Assembly (NCBI GenBank): GCA_014378955.1
Contig: JACMMQ010000017.1
Coordinates: forward strand, 1-6,857
Length of the DNA stretch: 6,857 bases
Source: Clostridia bacterium
Lineage (GTDB): Bacteria; Bacillota; Clostridia; SK-Y3; JACMMQ01
Direction: 5' to 3'
Below are positions 1-5,517 of this stretch, one piece after another; positions within the stretch are counted from its first letter, which is position 1, and each line of letters opens with the position of its first letter. A program made the translations under genes and the position numbers. A model generated the notes under the pieces. That model did not search any database and had not been told where the DNA came from. It worked only from the letters and a program-made list of their open reading frames with translations.

Positions 1-1
1 A

Positions 2-1309
2 ATGACAGACGATTATGTCATCGTAAATGCCAAGGACACCAAGGAACTAGACTATTCCGAGGGACAAGAGGAGCTAGAATTTACCTATGATGGCAAAGCA
101 GGCGTGCGGATGAATTTGTTCAATCGCTTGGTATTTGCTGCGAAATATGGCGATTTCCGCATGCTTGTTTCTGGCTTTATTAGCAACGACAGCCGTTTGC
201 TTTTAAATCGTCAAATATTAGAGCGTGTCAACATTGCCGCTCCGTTCTTGCATTATGAAAAGGATGCTTATGTCGTGATTGACAAGGACGGACGACTCAA
301 ATGGGTCGTGGACATTTACACCACCACCAACAATTATCCCTATTCACAGACGATGGGCGGCGGTTATAACTACATCAGAAATCCTGCCAAGGCGGTTGTG
401 GATGCGTATGACGGCGACGTGAAGTATTACATCACCGACCAAGCTGACCCGATTATCAAGGCGTATGAAAAGGCATACCCCACCCTGTTTGAAAAGACGG
501 CAATGCCAGACGACCTGTTGAGCCACGTGCGCTATCCAGAAGCGCTATTCAAGGTGCAGGCGAACATCTTTGCGACCTACCACATGACCAACGCAGGCTC
601 GTTTTATAACAGGTCAGATGCGTGGAAGATTGCGATGGAGCATAGCCAAGGCCAAGGCGCACAGCCAAAGGAAATGGATGCCTACTACAATTTGATGAAG
701 CTACCCGATGTCAGCGACAAGGAAGAATTGGCGTTGATGCTGCCATACACCTTAGAAAAAAAGGAAAACATGGTGTCGTGGCTAGCCGCAAGGTCAGACA
801 AGGATCATTATGGACAACTGGTACTGTATAAATTCCCCAAGGGAGAAAATGTATACGGCACCGAGCAGATAGAAAAGAGAATAGAGTCTGACCCCGAAAT
901 ATCCAAGGATATGTCGTTGTGGCGGTCAGGTGGCTCGAATGTCATTCCTGGTAATTTACTGGTTATTCCTGTCAATCGCTCTATTTTATACGTAGAACCT
1001 GTGTATATTACCGCTACAGGACAGACGTCATTGCCAGAAATCAAGCGTGTTATCGTCGCTTATGGTGAAAAAATCATCATGCAGCCAACACTTGAATTAG
1101 CCCTCAAAGGGATATTCGGCGGTGCAGTGCCAAAGGTGACGGACACAGGCGAAAATCTAGAAGGCTTGATTAGCCGTGCGTTTAATGACTTCAAATCGGT
1201 CAAGGGCTCCTCCGCAACAGGCGACTGGGAAGGATTTGGCAAGTCGCTCAAGCAGTTAGAGGATACGCTCAATCGAATGAATGAAAAGCAGGGTGTGTTG
1301 AAGCCCTAG
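2..1309 (+). CDS. UPF0182 family membrane protein, C-terminal part (5' end outside window)
   Basis: This is the C-terminal 435 residues of a UPF0182 (COG1615) protein. Known members are usually about 900-1000 residues, with several N-terminal membrane helices followed by a large extracytoplasmic domain; only that domain is visible here. Family-like blocks are YVIVNAKDTKELDYSEGQ (residues 5-22), YIRNPAKAVVDAYDG (124-138), RYPEALFKVQ (177-186), a WLAARSDKDHYG-type block near 259-270, and GNLLVIPVNRSILYVEPVY near 315-335. The last 60 or so residues are a less conserved helical tail. The ATG at position 2 falls inside a conserved block, has no room for a ribosome binding site, and is almost certainly an internal methionine. 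The gene ends with TAG and is followed by a hairpin-rich region. Biochemical function is unknown for the family. Family assignment is by recognition of conserved blocks, not by a search. Confidence 0.9.
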   Translation: MTDDYVIVNAKDTKELDYSEGQEELEFTYDGKAGVRMNLFNRLVFAAKYGDFRMLVSGFISNDSRLLLNRQILERVNIAAPFLHYEKDAYVVIDKDGRLKWVVDIYTTTNNYPYSQTMGGGYNYIRNPAKAVVDAYDGDVKYYITDQADPIIKAYEKAYPTLFEKTAMPDDLLSHVRYPEALFKVQANIFATYHMTNAGSFYNRSDAWKIAMEHSQGQGAQPKEMDAYYNLMKLPDVSDKEELALMLPYTLEKKENMVSWLAARSDKDHYGQLVLYKFPKGENVYGTEQIEKRIESDPEISKDMSLWRSGGSNVIPGNLLVIPVNRSILYVEPVYITATGQTSLPEIKRVIVAYGEKIIMQPTLELALKGIFGGAVPKVTDTGENLEGLISRAFNDFKSVKGSSATGDWEGFGKSLKQLEDTLNRMNEKQGVLKP

Positions 1310-1313
1310 AACC

Positions 1314-1353
1314 GTGGGCTTTGCCCACACCCACCCCTTTTTGAAAAAAGGGG
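1314..1353 (+). repeat. Two adjacent hairpins just after the UPF0182 gene
   Basis: Five bases after the stop codon, GTGGGC (1314-1319) pairs with GCCCAC (1323-1328) across a TTT loop. A second hairpin follows, CCCCTTTTT (1334-1342) pairing with AAAAAGGGG (1345-1353). Neither is followed by a long T run, although a short A-rich and then CTTTAATTTG tract comes next. They may slow or stabilise the 3' end of the UPF0182 message, but the perfect terminator at 1554-1590 is the better candidate for actual termination. Dispersed intergenic hairpins of this kind are common in clostridial genomes. Confidence 0.6.
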
Positions 1354-1385
1354 ACAAAAACTTTAATTTGGGGTTTTAAACAAAG

Positions 1386-1528
1386 TTTTACTTAATTTTT
1401 TTCAAAAAATTACGGGTTTCAAAAGGGCGGCGCCCTTTGTCGTCGTCCGCAGACGGCGAAACCTTAACCCTTCAAATTTTACTCAATTTTTTTCAAAAAA
1501 ATTGTCGCATGCCACAGCATGCGAAACC
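1386..1528. repeat. Two-unit modular intergenic repeat with hairpins
   Basis: Two tandem units have the same order of parts. Each starts with a near-identical 26-27 base AT block (1386-1411 and 1477-1503: TTTTACT, T or C, AA, T7, C, A6-7, TT), then hairpins, then GCGAAACC (1456-1463 and 1521-1528). The hairpins differ. Unit 1 has AAAGGGC/GCCCTTT (1422-1428/1432-1438, loop GGC) and CGTCGTC/GACGGCG (1441-1447/1452-1458, one G-U pair). Unit 2 has a perfect TCGCATGC/GCATGCGA (1505-1512/1517-1524, loop CACA). In unit 1, GGTTTC (1415-1420) can also pair with GAAACC (1458-1463), closing a three-way junction around both hairpins. No coding potential is evident. This and the flanking hairpins account for the otherwise gene-free stretch 1310-1608. 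Confidence 0.65.
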
Positions 1529-1553
1529 CCCATCCTACAAACACTAAACACAC

Positions 1554-1591
1554 AAATACCCCAAGCGACATATCATCGCTTGGGGTATTTT
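1554..1591. terminator. Bidirectional terminator between convergent UPF0182 and DUF624 genes
   Basis: A perfect 15-bp stem AAATACCCCAAGCGA (1554-1568) pairs with 1576-1590 across a 7-base loop. On the plus strand the stem runs out into TATTTTACATTT, and on the minus strand into TATTTGTGTGTTT, so it can act for both genes. It lies 19 bases from the DUF624 stop codon and about 245 bases from the UPF0182 stop codon. Confidence 0.9.
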
Positions 1592-1608
1592 ACATTTAAT
1601 CGTTACTA

Positions 1609-2346
1609 CTATTCCTCAATTTCCTCCGCAACCCTTGCAGGTACAATCATAAGCTGTTCGATGGTCAAGTAGCTCCAAAAAACAACGATAAAGCCTATAA
1701 GTCCCAATAGAAAGAACGGCACGAGTATTAAGCCAATCAGGTAATATGACGCAAATGGTAGCAAGATAATCACACAGCAAAGGGCAACCAAAATATTCTT
1801 TGGTAGCTTTGCCACAGCAAAGATTAGTGCATTCTTATAGATATCCTTGAGCTTCATTTCAAAGGTAACAATCATCAAGTATACGTACGGTTGCATAAAT
1901 GTCAAAATCATCAGCGCAATCAACACAAATGCCGAGCCAATTGCATACACAATCGTATTGCCGCCTGTTAGTGCAGCCTGCTTCCACATCGCACGGTAAA
2001 AACGATCACTCAATGCCAATACTAACAAAAGGATTGCCGTATACAGTGCATGTAAAAACGATTGCTTAAAGTTTTGTTTGAACCCTTTTTCAAAAAAGTC
2101 ACTCGCGATCCAAGCATGTTCTTCCCGCGAAAAGTTGCGAAGCACGTATACAAAACCAGCAGTTGCTGGACCGATTGTCACGATGGGTATACAGCATATA
2201 AAGTATAACATATTGAGCTGTATAATTTTCCAAAACTTACGCATAAATAAATCAATAAATAAGAAAAACGAACGTTTTTTAAGTGCGTCCTTGTCAACGC
2301 CTGGTCCTGGCTTTGTATAATCAAAAAACCCAAAAAATCCTGCCAT
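1609..2346 (-). CDS. DUF624 (YesL-like) integral membrane protein
   Basis: The 245-residue product is a DUF624 family protein. Seen in sequence: a cytoplasmic N-terminus with FFGFFDYTKPGPGVDKDA (residues 4-21), typical of clostridial members; the signature PIVTIGPATAGFVYVLRNF (54-72), followed by a charged loop with DFFEKGFKQNFKQS (83-96); and about five hydrophobic segments near 42-67, 98-116, 131-163, 184-204 and 205-226. The C-terminal tail is acidic. The ATG is supported by GGAGG (plus-strand 2352-2356) five bases upstream. YesL and relatives often sit beside carbohydrate-uptake or glycosidase genes in Firmicutes, but no biochemical function is established and no such gene is present here. 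It follows cobA on the same strand after a 78-base gap with no convincing promoter, so cotranscription is possible. The two genes have no obvious functional link. Confidence 0.88.
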   Translation of the reverse strand: MAGFFGFFDYTKPGPGVDKDALKKRSFFLFIDLFMRKFWKIIQLNMLYFICCIPIVTIGPATAGFVYVLRNFSREEHAWIASDFFEKGFKQNFKQSFLHALYTAILLLVLALSDRFYRAMWKQAALTGGNTIVYAIGSAFVLIALMILTFMQPYVYLMIVTFEMKLKDIYKNALIFAVAKLPKNILVALCCVIILLPFASYYLIGLILVPFFLLGLIGFIVVFWSYLTIEQLMIVPARVAEEIEE

Positions 2347-2389
2347 GATATCCTCCGTAATGCTTATAAGCGGTAAGTTTTATCTATTC

Positions 2390-2408
2390 GGGCGGATAAA
2401 TCCTGCCC
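2390..2408. other. Short hairpin between cobA and the DUF624 gene
   Basis: GGGC and GGA (2390-2396) pair with TCC and GCCC (2401-2408) around a TAAA loop with one bulged T. There is no T run on either side, so it is not a convincing intrinsic terminator. It could be a processing or stability element inside a cobA-DUF624 message. A 10-base palindrome GCTTATAAGC lies nearby at 2362-2371. Confidence 0.4.
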
Positions 2409-2424
2409 CTATACTCAAAATATT

Positions 2425-2955
2425 CTAAAATTCAATGCCTTCCCTTGCAGGAATCCCTTGTTCAAAGGGGTGCTTGATGGGAACCATTTCGGTGACATAG
2501 TCTGCCCTTGCAATTAAATAGTCTGGTGCTTGTCGTCCTGTTAAAATGAGCTCCATTGCCATGGGCTTGTTTTGAAGTAACGCAGTCATTTCCTGCACAT
2601 CAATCAAGCCATTTTTAATGACGCCTATCAATTCGTCTAGTATCAATAGGTCACAGCTATTGCTTTTCATGACCTTTTCTATATATTGCAACGATCGTGT
2701 AACGTTCTTTTTTACTTCGTCCTTTTGTGCGTCGTCAAGCTGCCAGAAAAAACCAGCGGTCTTGTCAAAGCGAACAATCTCAAAGCTGTCCTTGATACGC
2801 TCACACAGGTTCAACTCACCTGATTTGCCACTTTTTAAAAACTGCACCATAATGACTTTTTTGCCATTCCCTGCACAGCGTATGCCTTGTCCGATTGCGG
2901 CGGTCGTCTTGCCTTTGCCATCACCTGTGTATATATGTACCAATCCTAGCGCCAT
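2425..2955 (-). CDS. cobA: Corrinoid (cob(I)yrinic acid a,c-diamide) adenosyltransferase, CobA/CobO/BtuR family
   Basis: This cytoplasmic enzyme transfers the 5'-deoxyadenosyl group of ATP to the cobalt of reduced corrinoids, giving the adenosylated form used in B12 synthesis and salvage. Motifs seen (176-residue numbering): P-loop GDGKGKTT at 11-18, LLILDE at 103-108, the TGR motif at 139-141, and a C-terminal ADYVTEM...KHPFEQG...AREGIEF segment typical of the family. Length fits short clostridial members, which lack the longer N-terminal arm of Salmonella CobA. An in-frame TTG three codons earlier (2962-2964) lies one base from GGAGG, too close for initiation. The ATG at 2953-2955, ten bases from GGAGG, is preferred. 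No other B12 genes are in the window, so de novo synthesis cannot be told from salvage. A structured leader precedes the gene and a DUF624 gene follows on the same strand. Confidence 0.93.
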   Translation of the reverse strand: MALGLVHIYTGDGKGKTTAAIGQGIRCAGNGKKVIMVQFLKSGKSGELNLCERIKDSFEIVRFDKTAGFFWQLDDAQKDEVKKNVTRSLQYIEKVMKSNSCDLLILDELIGVIKNGLIDVQEMTALLQNKPMAMELILTGRQAPDYLIARADYVTEMVPIKHPFEQGIPAREGIEF

Positions 2956-2965
2956 GCATATCAAG

Positions 2966-2970
2966 CCTCC
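2966..2970 (-). promoter_or_regulatory. Shine-Dalgarno site of cobA that decides the start
   Basis: The minus strand reads TTGGAGGC here. The ATG at 2955 is ten bases away, slightly long but usable, whereas the in-frame TTG at 2964 is only one base away. GGAGGC (2965-2970) is exactly complementary to GCCTCC (3013-3018) in the upstream leader, which could hide it. Confidence 0.65.
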
Positions 2971-2978
2971 AACAATTT

Positions 2979-3084
2979 ATACTAATCTCAGATTAAAACG
3001 TAACCAGCGGAGGGAGGCAAAACGCGAGTAAGCGTTTTGAAACACTGACCGACAGATGGTTATGATTTTAATCGAGATTCGTAT
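2979..3084 (-). promoter_or_regulatory. Structured 5' leader of cobA (candidate cis-regulatory RNA)
   Basis: The arms 2984-3005 and 3058-3079 form a long, slightly bulged stem: 6 bp (2984-2989/3074-3079), 8 bp (2991-2998/3066-3073) and 5 bp (3001-3005/3058-3062). A further ATAC/GTAT (2979-2982/3081-3084) extends it at DNA level. Inside is a perfect 8-bp hairpin (3018-3025/3032-3039, 6-base loop). Between the two helices lie the purine/pyrimidine-biased strands 3006-3017 and 3040-3057. On the minus strand 3009-3017 reads CCTCCCTCC, complementary to the cobA Shine-Dalgarno. I find no cobalamin-riboswitch B12 box and no terminator T run, so any control would be translational. Alternatives are a small MITE-like inverted repeat or a plus-strand RNA, since the stem gains one G-U pair on the plus strand. 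Confidence 0.5.
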
Positions 3085-3085
3085 C

Positions 3086-3122
3086 ATTTTAACATTTTAT
3101 CATTTGTTGCGACAAAAAGCAA
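3086..3122 (-). promoter_or_regulatory. Putative sigma-A promoter of cobA
   Basis: Two overlapping options exist on the minus strand. TTGTCG (3110-3115) with an 18-bp spacer to TAAAAT (3086-3091) would start RNA near 3079-3080, at the foot of the leader stem. The weaker TTGCTT (3117-3122) with a 17-bp spacer to TAAAAT (3094-3099) would start near 3087 and include the whole inverted repeat. Read-through from the upstream HTH gene is also possible because no strong terminator separates them. Confidence 0.5.
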
Positions 3123-3155
3123 TGGGATTTTATGCTTAAAATATGGTTGTATGAT

Positions 3156-3515
3156 TTATGCGTTTTCATACAGTGTTGCGAGATATTTCATGCTACTTAA
3201 CTGCCACATGCACGCCAACTGCTCAATCGCCTTTTTGCGGTAATTCGCCAAGGTCTTTTGGCTGATGTGCTGTTTTTCGCCGACCTCCTGCCAGGTTAAG
3301 CCACGGATGTACAAATCGGTCAATACCGCTCTGTATTTTGGCTCAAGCGAAGCCACGCCACTTTCCAAACGCTTGAAGTCAAGTGTTCTGTCTGCCAATA
3401 CAGCCGTTTCCATTCGGTTACGGTTGTGCCGTTGTAAAAGCTTGAGTTGCTTCATCTCACCCAATAAAATTTGGCGGTGCTTGAGTAAATATTCTACATA
3501 CTGCTCTACTTGCAC
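3156..3515 (-). CDS. Small HTH protein resembling sigma-70 region 4
   Basis: The 119-residue protein is probably a DNA-binding regulator. Residues 1-55 are basic and helical (LLKHRQILLGEMKQLKLLQR, 10-29), possibly a coiled coil. Residues 56-101 resemble sigma-70 region 4 or small phage-type sigma-like regulators: a helix with LEPKYRAVLTDLYIRG (57-72), then a helix-turn-helix from LTWQEVGEK (73-81) through HISQKTLANYRKKA (83-96). No region 2 is present, so it is unlikely to be a complete sigma factor. The start is GTG (3513-3515), with GGAGG (plus 3523-3527) seven bases upstream and no ATG alternative. It has its own strong promoter and is divergent from the TPR lipoprotein gene, which it might regulate. 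Its target is unknown. No phage genes are nearby. Confidence 0.75.
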   Translation of the reverse strand: MQVEQYVEYLLKHRQILLGEMKQLKLLQRHNRNRMETAVLADRTLDFKRLESGVASLEPKYRAVLTDLYIRGLTWQEVGEKQHISQKTLANYRKKAIEQLACMWQLSSMKYLATLYENA

Positions 3516-3556
3516 TAAAATCCCTCCTATTCACACGGAACAAGTGTTCTGTATAT

Positions 3557-3585
3557 AGCATACCAAAAATGTCACCATTCGTCAA
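3557..3585 (-). promoter_or_regulatory. Sigma-A promoter of the HTH gene
   Basis: On the minus strand TTGACG (3580-3585) is followed by a 17-bp spacer and TATGCT (3557-3562). A TGG precedes the -10 hexamer, giving an extended -10. The predicted start near 3550 is about 23 bases ahead of the GGAGG of the HTH gene. Both hexamers are identical to those of the divergent lipoprotein promoter. Confidence 0.75.
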
Positions 3586-3642
3586 TAGGTTTAGGCATAA
3601 ATTTATTTTTATGTTGAAATTTGAATATTTTATCAATAGCAA

Positions 3643-3681
3643 TTGACGTGCCCAAAACACTATGATATGCTTGCCTATAAT
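3643..3681 (+). promoter_or_regulatory. Promoter region of the TPR lipoprotein gene
   Basis: TTGACG (3643-3648), a 17-bp spacer and TATGCT (3666-3671) form a sigma-A-like promoter. A consensus TATAAT (3676-3681) lies ten bases further on but lacks a good -35 at 17 bp. RNA would start near 3678 or 3688. The -35 is 57 bases from the divergent -35 at 3580-3585. Confidence 0.7.
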
Positions 3682-3711
3682 GTGCAAACTTAATATGAAT
3701 AGAGGTGCAGG

Positions 3712-4383
3712 ATGATTAAAAAAACCAGAAATAAACTTCTCATGCTTTCGTGCTTTATCTTGCTAACAGGCTGTACACCTGCCAAAAATGCGCCATCGCC
3801 ATCGGTCGCCACTACCGCCGCTCCTACGGTTATACCTAGTGTATCCCCCGCAGCACCGCCTTCTGCTGTTCCTATTGCATTGCAAACAGAGGCAAAAGCA
3901 TCTGCTCGACTTGCAAAGCTTTCTGAAGAAAAATACGGCAACGGACAATATCAAGAGGCTGTCACCACCGCCAACAAGGCAATTGTGCTTGATGCAACGA
4001 ATGCAAATGCGTATGCCATAAAAGGGATTGCCCTTAGCTTTCTTGGCAACACCGCAGACGGCATTCAATCGCTCAAGCAAGCGGTTGACCTAAAACCAGA
4101 CTTGGTATCCGCCAACTATTTTCTTGCCTTTAGCTATAAGCTGCAAAAAAATTACGACCATTCGCTCATATGGTTTGAAAACACCATAAAGCTCGATCCC
4201 GAAAACATTTGGAGCTACTACGGTATTTCCACCATTTACGCCGACCGTAACCAGGTGGACAAATCGCTTGCATATTTAAAAAAAGCAATTGACCTGTCCC
4301 CAGATGTTAAAAAAACTGCCCGAACGCAAGATCATTTCGCTAAAATGCGAAGCAATCCTGAATTTCAGGCAATGACGAAGTAG
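3712..4383 (+). CDS. TPR-repeat lipoprotein
   Basis: The 223-residue product is an exported, membrane-anchored TPR protein. A lipoprotein signal peptide has a basic start (KKTRNK), a hydrophobic core and lipobox LTGC, with cysteine 21 as the lipidated residue. A Pro/Ser/Ala/Thr-rich flexible linker spans 22-57. Four TPR units of 34 residues follow, at about 65-98, 99-132, 133-166 and 167-200, with typical endings such as AVDLKPD, TIKLDPE and AIDLSPD. The end, DHFAKMRSNPEFQAM (207-221), is a common TPR capping element. TPRs bind proteins or peptides, so this is probably a scaffold on the outer face of the membrane; the partner is unknown. The start ATG has GAGGTG (3702-3707) four bases upstream. 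Its stop codon directly abuts that of the convergent deacetylase gene, and no strong terminator lies between them. Confidence 0.9.
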   Translation: MIKKTRNKLLMLSCFILLTGCTPAKNAPSPSVATTAAPTVIPSVSPAAPPSAVPIALQTEAKASARLAKLSEEKYGNGQYQEAVTTANKAIVLDATNANAYAIKGIALSFLGNTADGIQSLKQAVDLKPDLVSANYFLAFSYKLQKNYDHSLIWFENTIKLDPENIWSYYGISTIYADRNQVDKSLAYLKKAIDLSPDVKKTARTQDHFAKMRSNPEFQAMTK

Positions 4384-5304
4384 TTACGGCAAAAGCTTTT
4401 GTTTGAATTTTTCAATGTCCATTTCAAGGGGTACATAAATCCTTTTCATTTCATAAGCACTGCCGGATAACTGGTAAAAGCCAGCTCTGATGTTCACCGC
4501 ATATTGGTAATACTTTTTAGTCAATTGTATAATGTCTTGGTTGTATTTTCCAAATGGATAGGCAAGTGCAACCATTTTTTCACCCGTCATAGCCTCTAAC
4601 TGCCGTTTACTTTCAGACAATTCCTTGTCCACTTCGGGCAATGAAAGCTTGGTCAGCTCGGGGTGCGTCATCGTGTGACTTTGATAGGATATAAGGTATT
4701 TCATTTCGTTCAGTTTGGCACGTTTTAAATAGCCATCCCGATCCAACAAATTCACCGCTATAAAGATGGTGGCTCTCATGCCATATTTTTTGAGTATCGG
4801 GTACGCCTCTGTGTAATTATTTTCATACCCATCATCAAAGGTAATGAGGATTGGCTTTTCTATGGTTTGCACATTGGACAGCTGATGAAAATCAATTGCC
4901 GTATACCCCTGCTCCTTCAAATAGCGCAGCTGCTCGTCAAAATTCTTAGGGGTCACAAACAATTCCTTAATCCCAAAAAACGTATCGCTCACACAGTGAT
5001 AATACAAAATAGGGATTTGATTGTGTGTATATGTTTTAGCAGGTGTAGCAAGGGGTGTTGGCGTGGCTGTTGGTGCTGGCGTGGCTGTTGGCTTTGCCGT
5101 GGCTGTTGGCGTTGGCTTTGGCGTTGGCTTTGGCGTTGGCTTTGGCTTTGGCGTTGGCGTGGCTGTTGGCGCTGGCGTGGGTGTTGGTGCTACTGTTGGC
5201 AATGCGCCTGTTGGTGCATGTGGTTGTTGCATGAGTGAATTGCCTATGTATATTGCTAGCAATAATGTGATAATGCCAATTAAAATTTTGATGCTTAATT
5301 TCAA
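4384..5304 (-). CDS. Membrane-anchored polysaccharide deacetylase (CE4/NodB domain)
   Basis: This is a 306-residue metal-dependent deacetylase predicted to act outside the membrane on N-acetylated cell-wall or surface glycans. One hydrophobic segment (about 5-22) forms an anchor or uncleaved signal. A 54-residue Pro/Thr/Ala/Lys linker (36-89) follows, then the NodB domain (about 97-300). Catalytic motifs are TFDDGY (155-160; D157 likely base, D158 metal ligand), SHTMTH (209-214; H210 and H214 metal ligands) and AYPFGKYN (248-255). The opening ILYYHCV (99-105) and the F-V-x-P-x-N-F-x-x-Q-L-x-Y-L pattern (116-129) match the PgaB/IcaB-like subgroup; the actual substrate (peptidoglycan or poly-N-acetylglucosamine) cannot be decided. 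The start is TTG (5302-5304) with AGAGGG six bases upstream; the next methionine, residue 25, would remove the anchor. Confidence 0.92.
   Translation of the reverse strand: MKLSIKILIGIITLLLAIYIGNSLMQQPHAPTGALPTVAPTPTPAPTATPTPKPKPTPKPTPKPTPTATAKPTATPAPTATPTPLATPAKTYTHNQIPILYYHCVSDTFFGIKELFVTPKNFDEQLRYLKEQGYTAIDFHQLSNVQTIEKPILITFDDGYENNYTEAYPILKKYGMRATIFIAVNLLDRDGYLKRAKLNEMKYLISYQSHTMTHPELTKLSLPEVDKELSESKRQLEAMTGEKMVALAYPFGKYNQDIIQLTKKYYQYAVNIRAGFYQLSGSAYEMKRIYVPLEMDIEKFKQKLLP
5038..5199 (-). repeat. Low-complexity repeat encoding the deacetylase linker
   Basis: This stretch encodes residues 36-89, almost only Pro, Thr, Ala and Lys in TP, AP and KP alternation. The lysines concentrate in the middle (53-63), where three PKPT-type units are consecutive. 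The plus strand shows short iterations of GGCGTTGGCTTT. Such tracts expand and contract by slippage, so linker length may vary among strains. Changes in multiples of six bases would keep the two-residue rhythm. Confidence 0.8.
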
Positions 5305-5336
5305 TCGTTTCCCTCTTCTCTTAAATAATATTTACT

Positions 5337-5365
5337 ATTTTATCGTCATTTTATGTTTTTGTCTA
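5337..5365 (-). promoter_or_regulatory. Putative sigma-A promoter of the deacetylase gene
   Basis: On the minus strand TAGACA (5360-5365) is followed by a 17-bp spacer and TAAAAT (5337-5342). RNA would start near 5330, about 14 bases ahead of the AGAGGG ribosome binding site (5311-5316). Confidence 0.55.
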
Positions 5366-5456
5366 TCTTTTTTCTTTCAACTGTCTCTAGTTTGCAATAC
5401 ATCAACACATGACTGCCTGTGCAGAAGTGGGTCGTAAGTCGTTTTGTCACGCCAAT

Positions 5457-5490
5457 GCACATTCACTTATTGCCAATCATATGCTATTAT
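5457..5490 (+). promoter_or_regulatory. Promoter of the cupin gene, sigma-K-like or sigma-A-like
   Basis: CATATGCTA (5478-5486) exactly fits the sigma-K -10 pattern CATANNNTA. GCACA (5457-5461), 16 bp upstream, fits its weak AC-containing -35. Overlapping this is a poorer sigma-A option, TTCACT (5462-5467), 17 bp, TATTAT (5485-5490). Either start would lie a few bases ahead of AAAGGA (5503-5508). The sigma-K reading is inference and the motif is short. Confidence 0.45.
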
Positions 5491-5517
5491 TATACACCTA
5501 TGAAAGGACTGCACACT

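Noticed and set aside
3001..3018. TPP-riboswitch-like CCAGCGGAGGGA on the plus strand
   Set aside because: It resembles the 3' conserved element of a TPP riboswitch, but the required CTGAGA-type upstream element and pairing partners are missing, and no plus-strand thiamine gene follows.
2618..3031. Plus-strand open frame opposite cobA
   Set aside because: It is antisense to a gene with a clear P-loop and family motifs, its residue composition is not protein-like (Ser/Cys/Arg rich), and it runs into the leader structure.
2956..3120. Canonical cobalamin riboswitch upstream of cobA
   Set aside because: Expected from the gene's role, but no B12 box or other conserved core sequence is visible, and the stretch is shorter than typical members.
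3117..3137. Terminator for the HTH gene
   Set aside because: Only a 5-bp stem (3117-3121/3133-3137) with an 11-base loop, followed on the minus strand by a short T run; too weak to call, so read-through towards cobA is possible.
3763..4080. Cys/Arg-rich frames on both strands inside the lipoprotein gene
   Set aside because: They are shadows of the TPR lipoprotein frame, with improbable composition and no ribosome binding sites.
4390..4401. Palindrome CAAAAGCTTTTG as a terminator for the lipoprotein gene
   Set aside because: The palindrome leaves no room for a stable loop without breaking pairs, and the following T tract is interrupted.
5021..5437. Plus-strand open frame encoding a Gly/Val-rich, elastin-like protein
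   Set aside because: It is the antisense reading of the Pro/Thr/Ala linker of the deacetylase. The CE4 catalytic motifs on the minus strand show which strand is coding, and no good ribosome binding site precedes the plus-strand frame.
5500..5502. Upstream in-frame ATG as the start of the cupin gene
   Set aside because: It lies within a few bases of either predicted RNA start and has no ribosome binding site. The ATG at 5518 has AAAGGA nine bases upstream.
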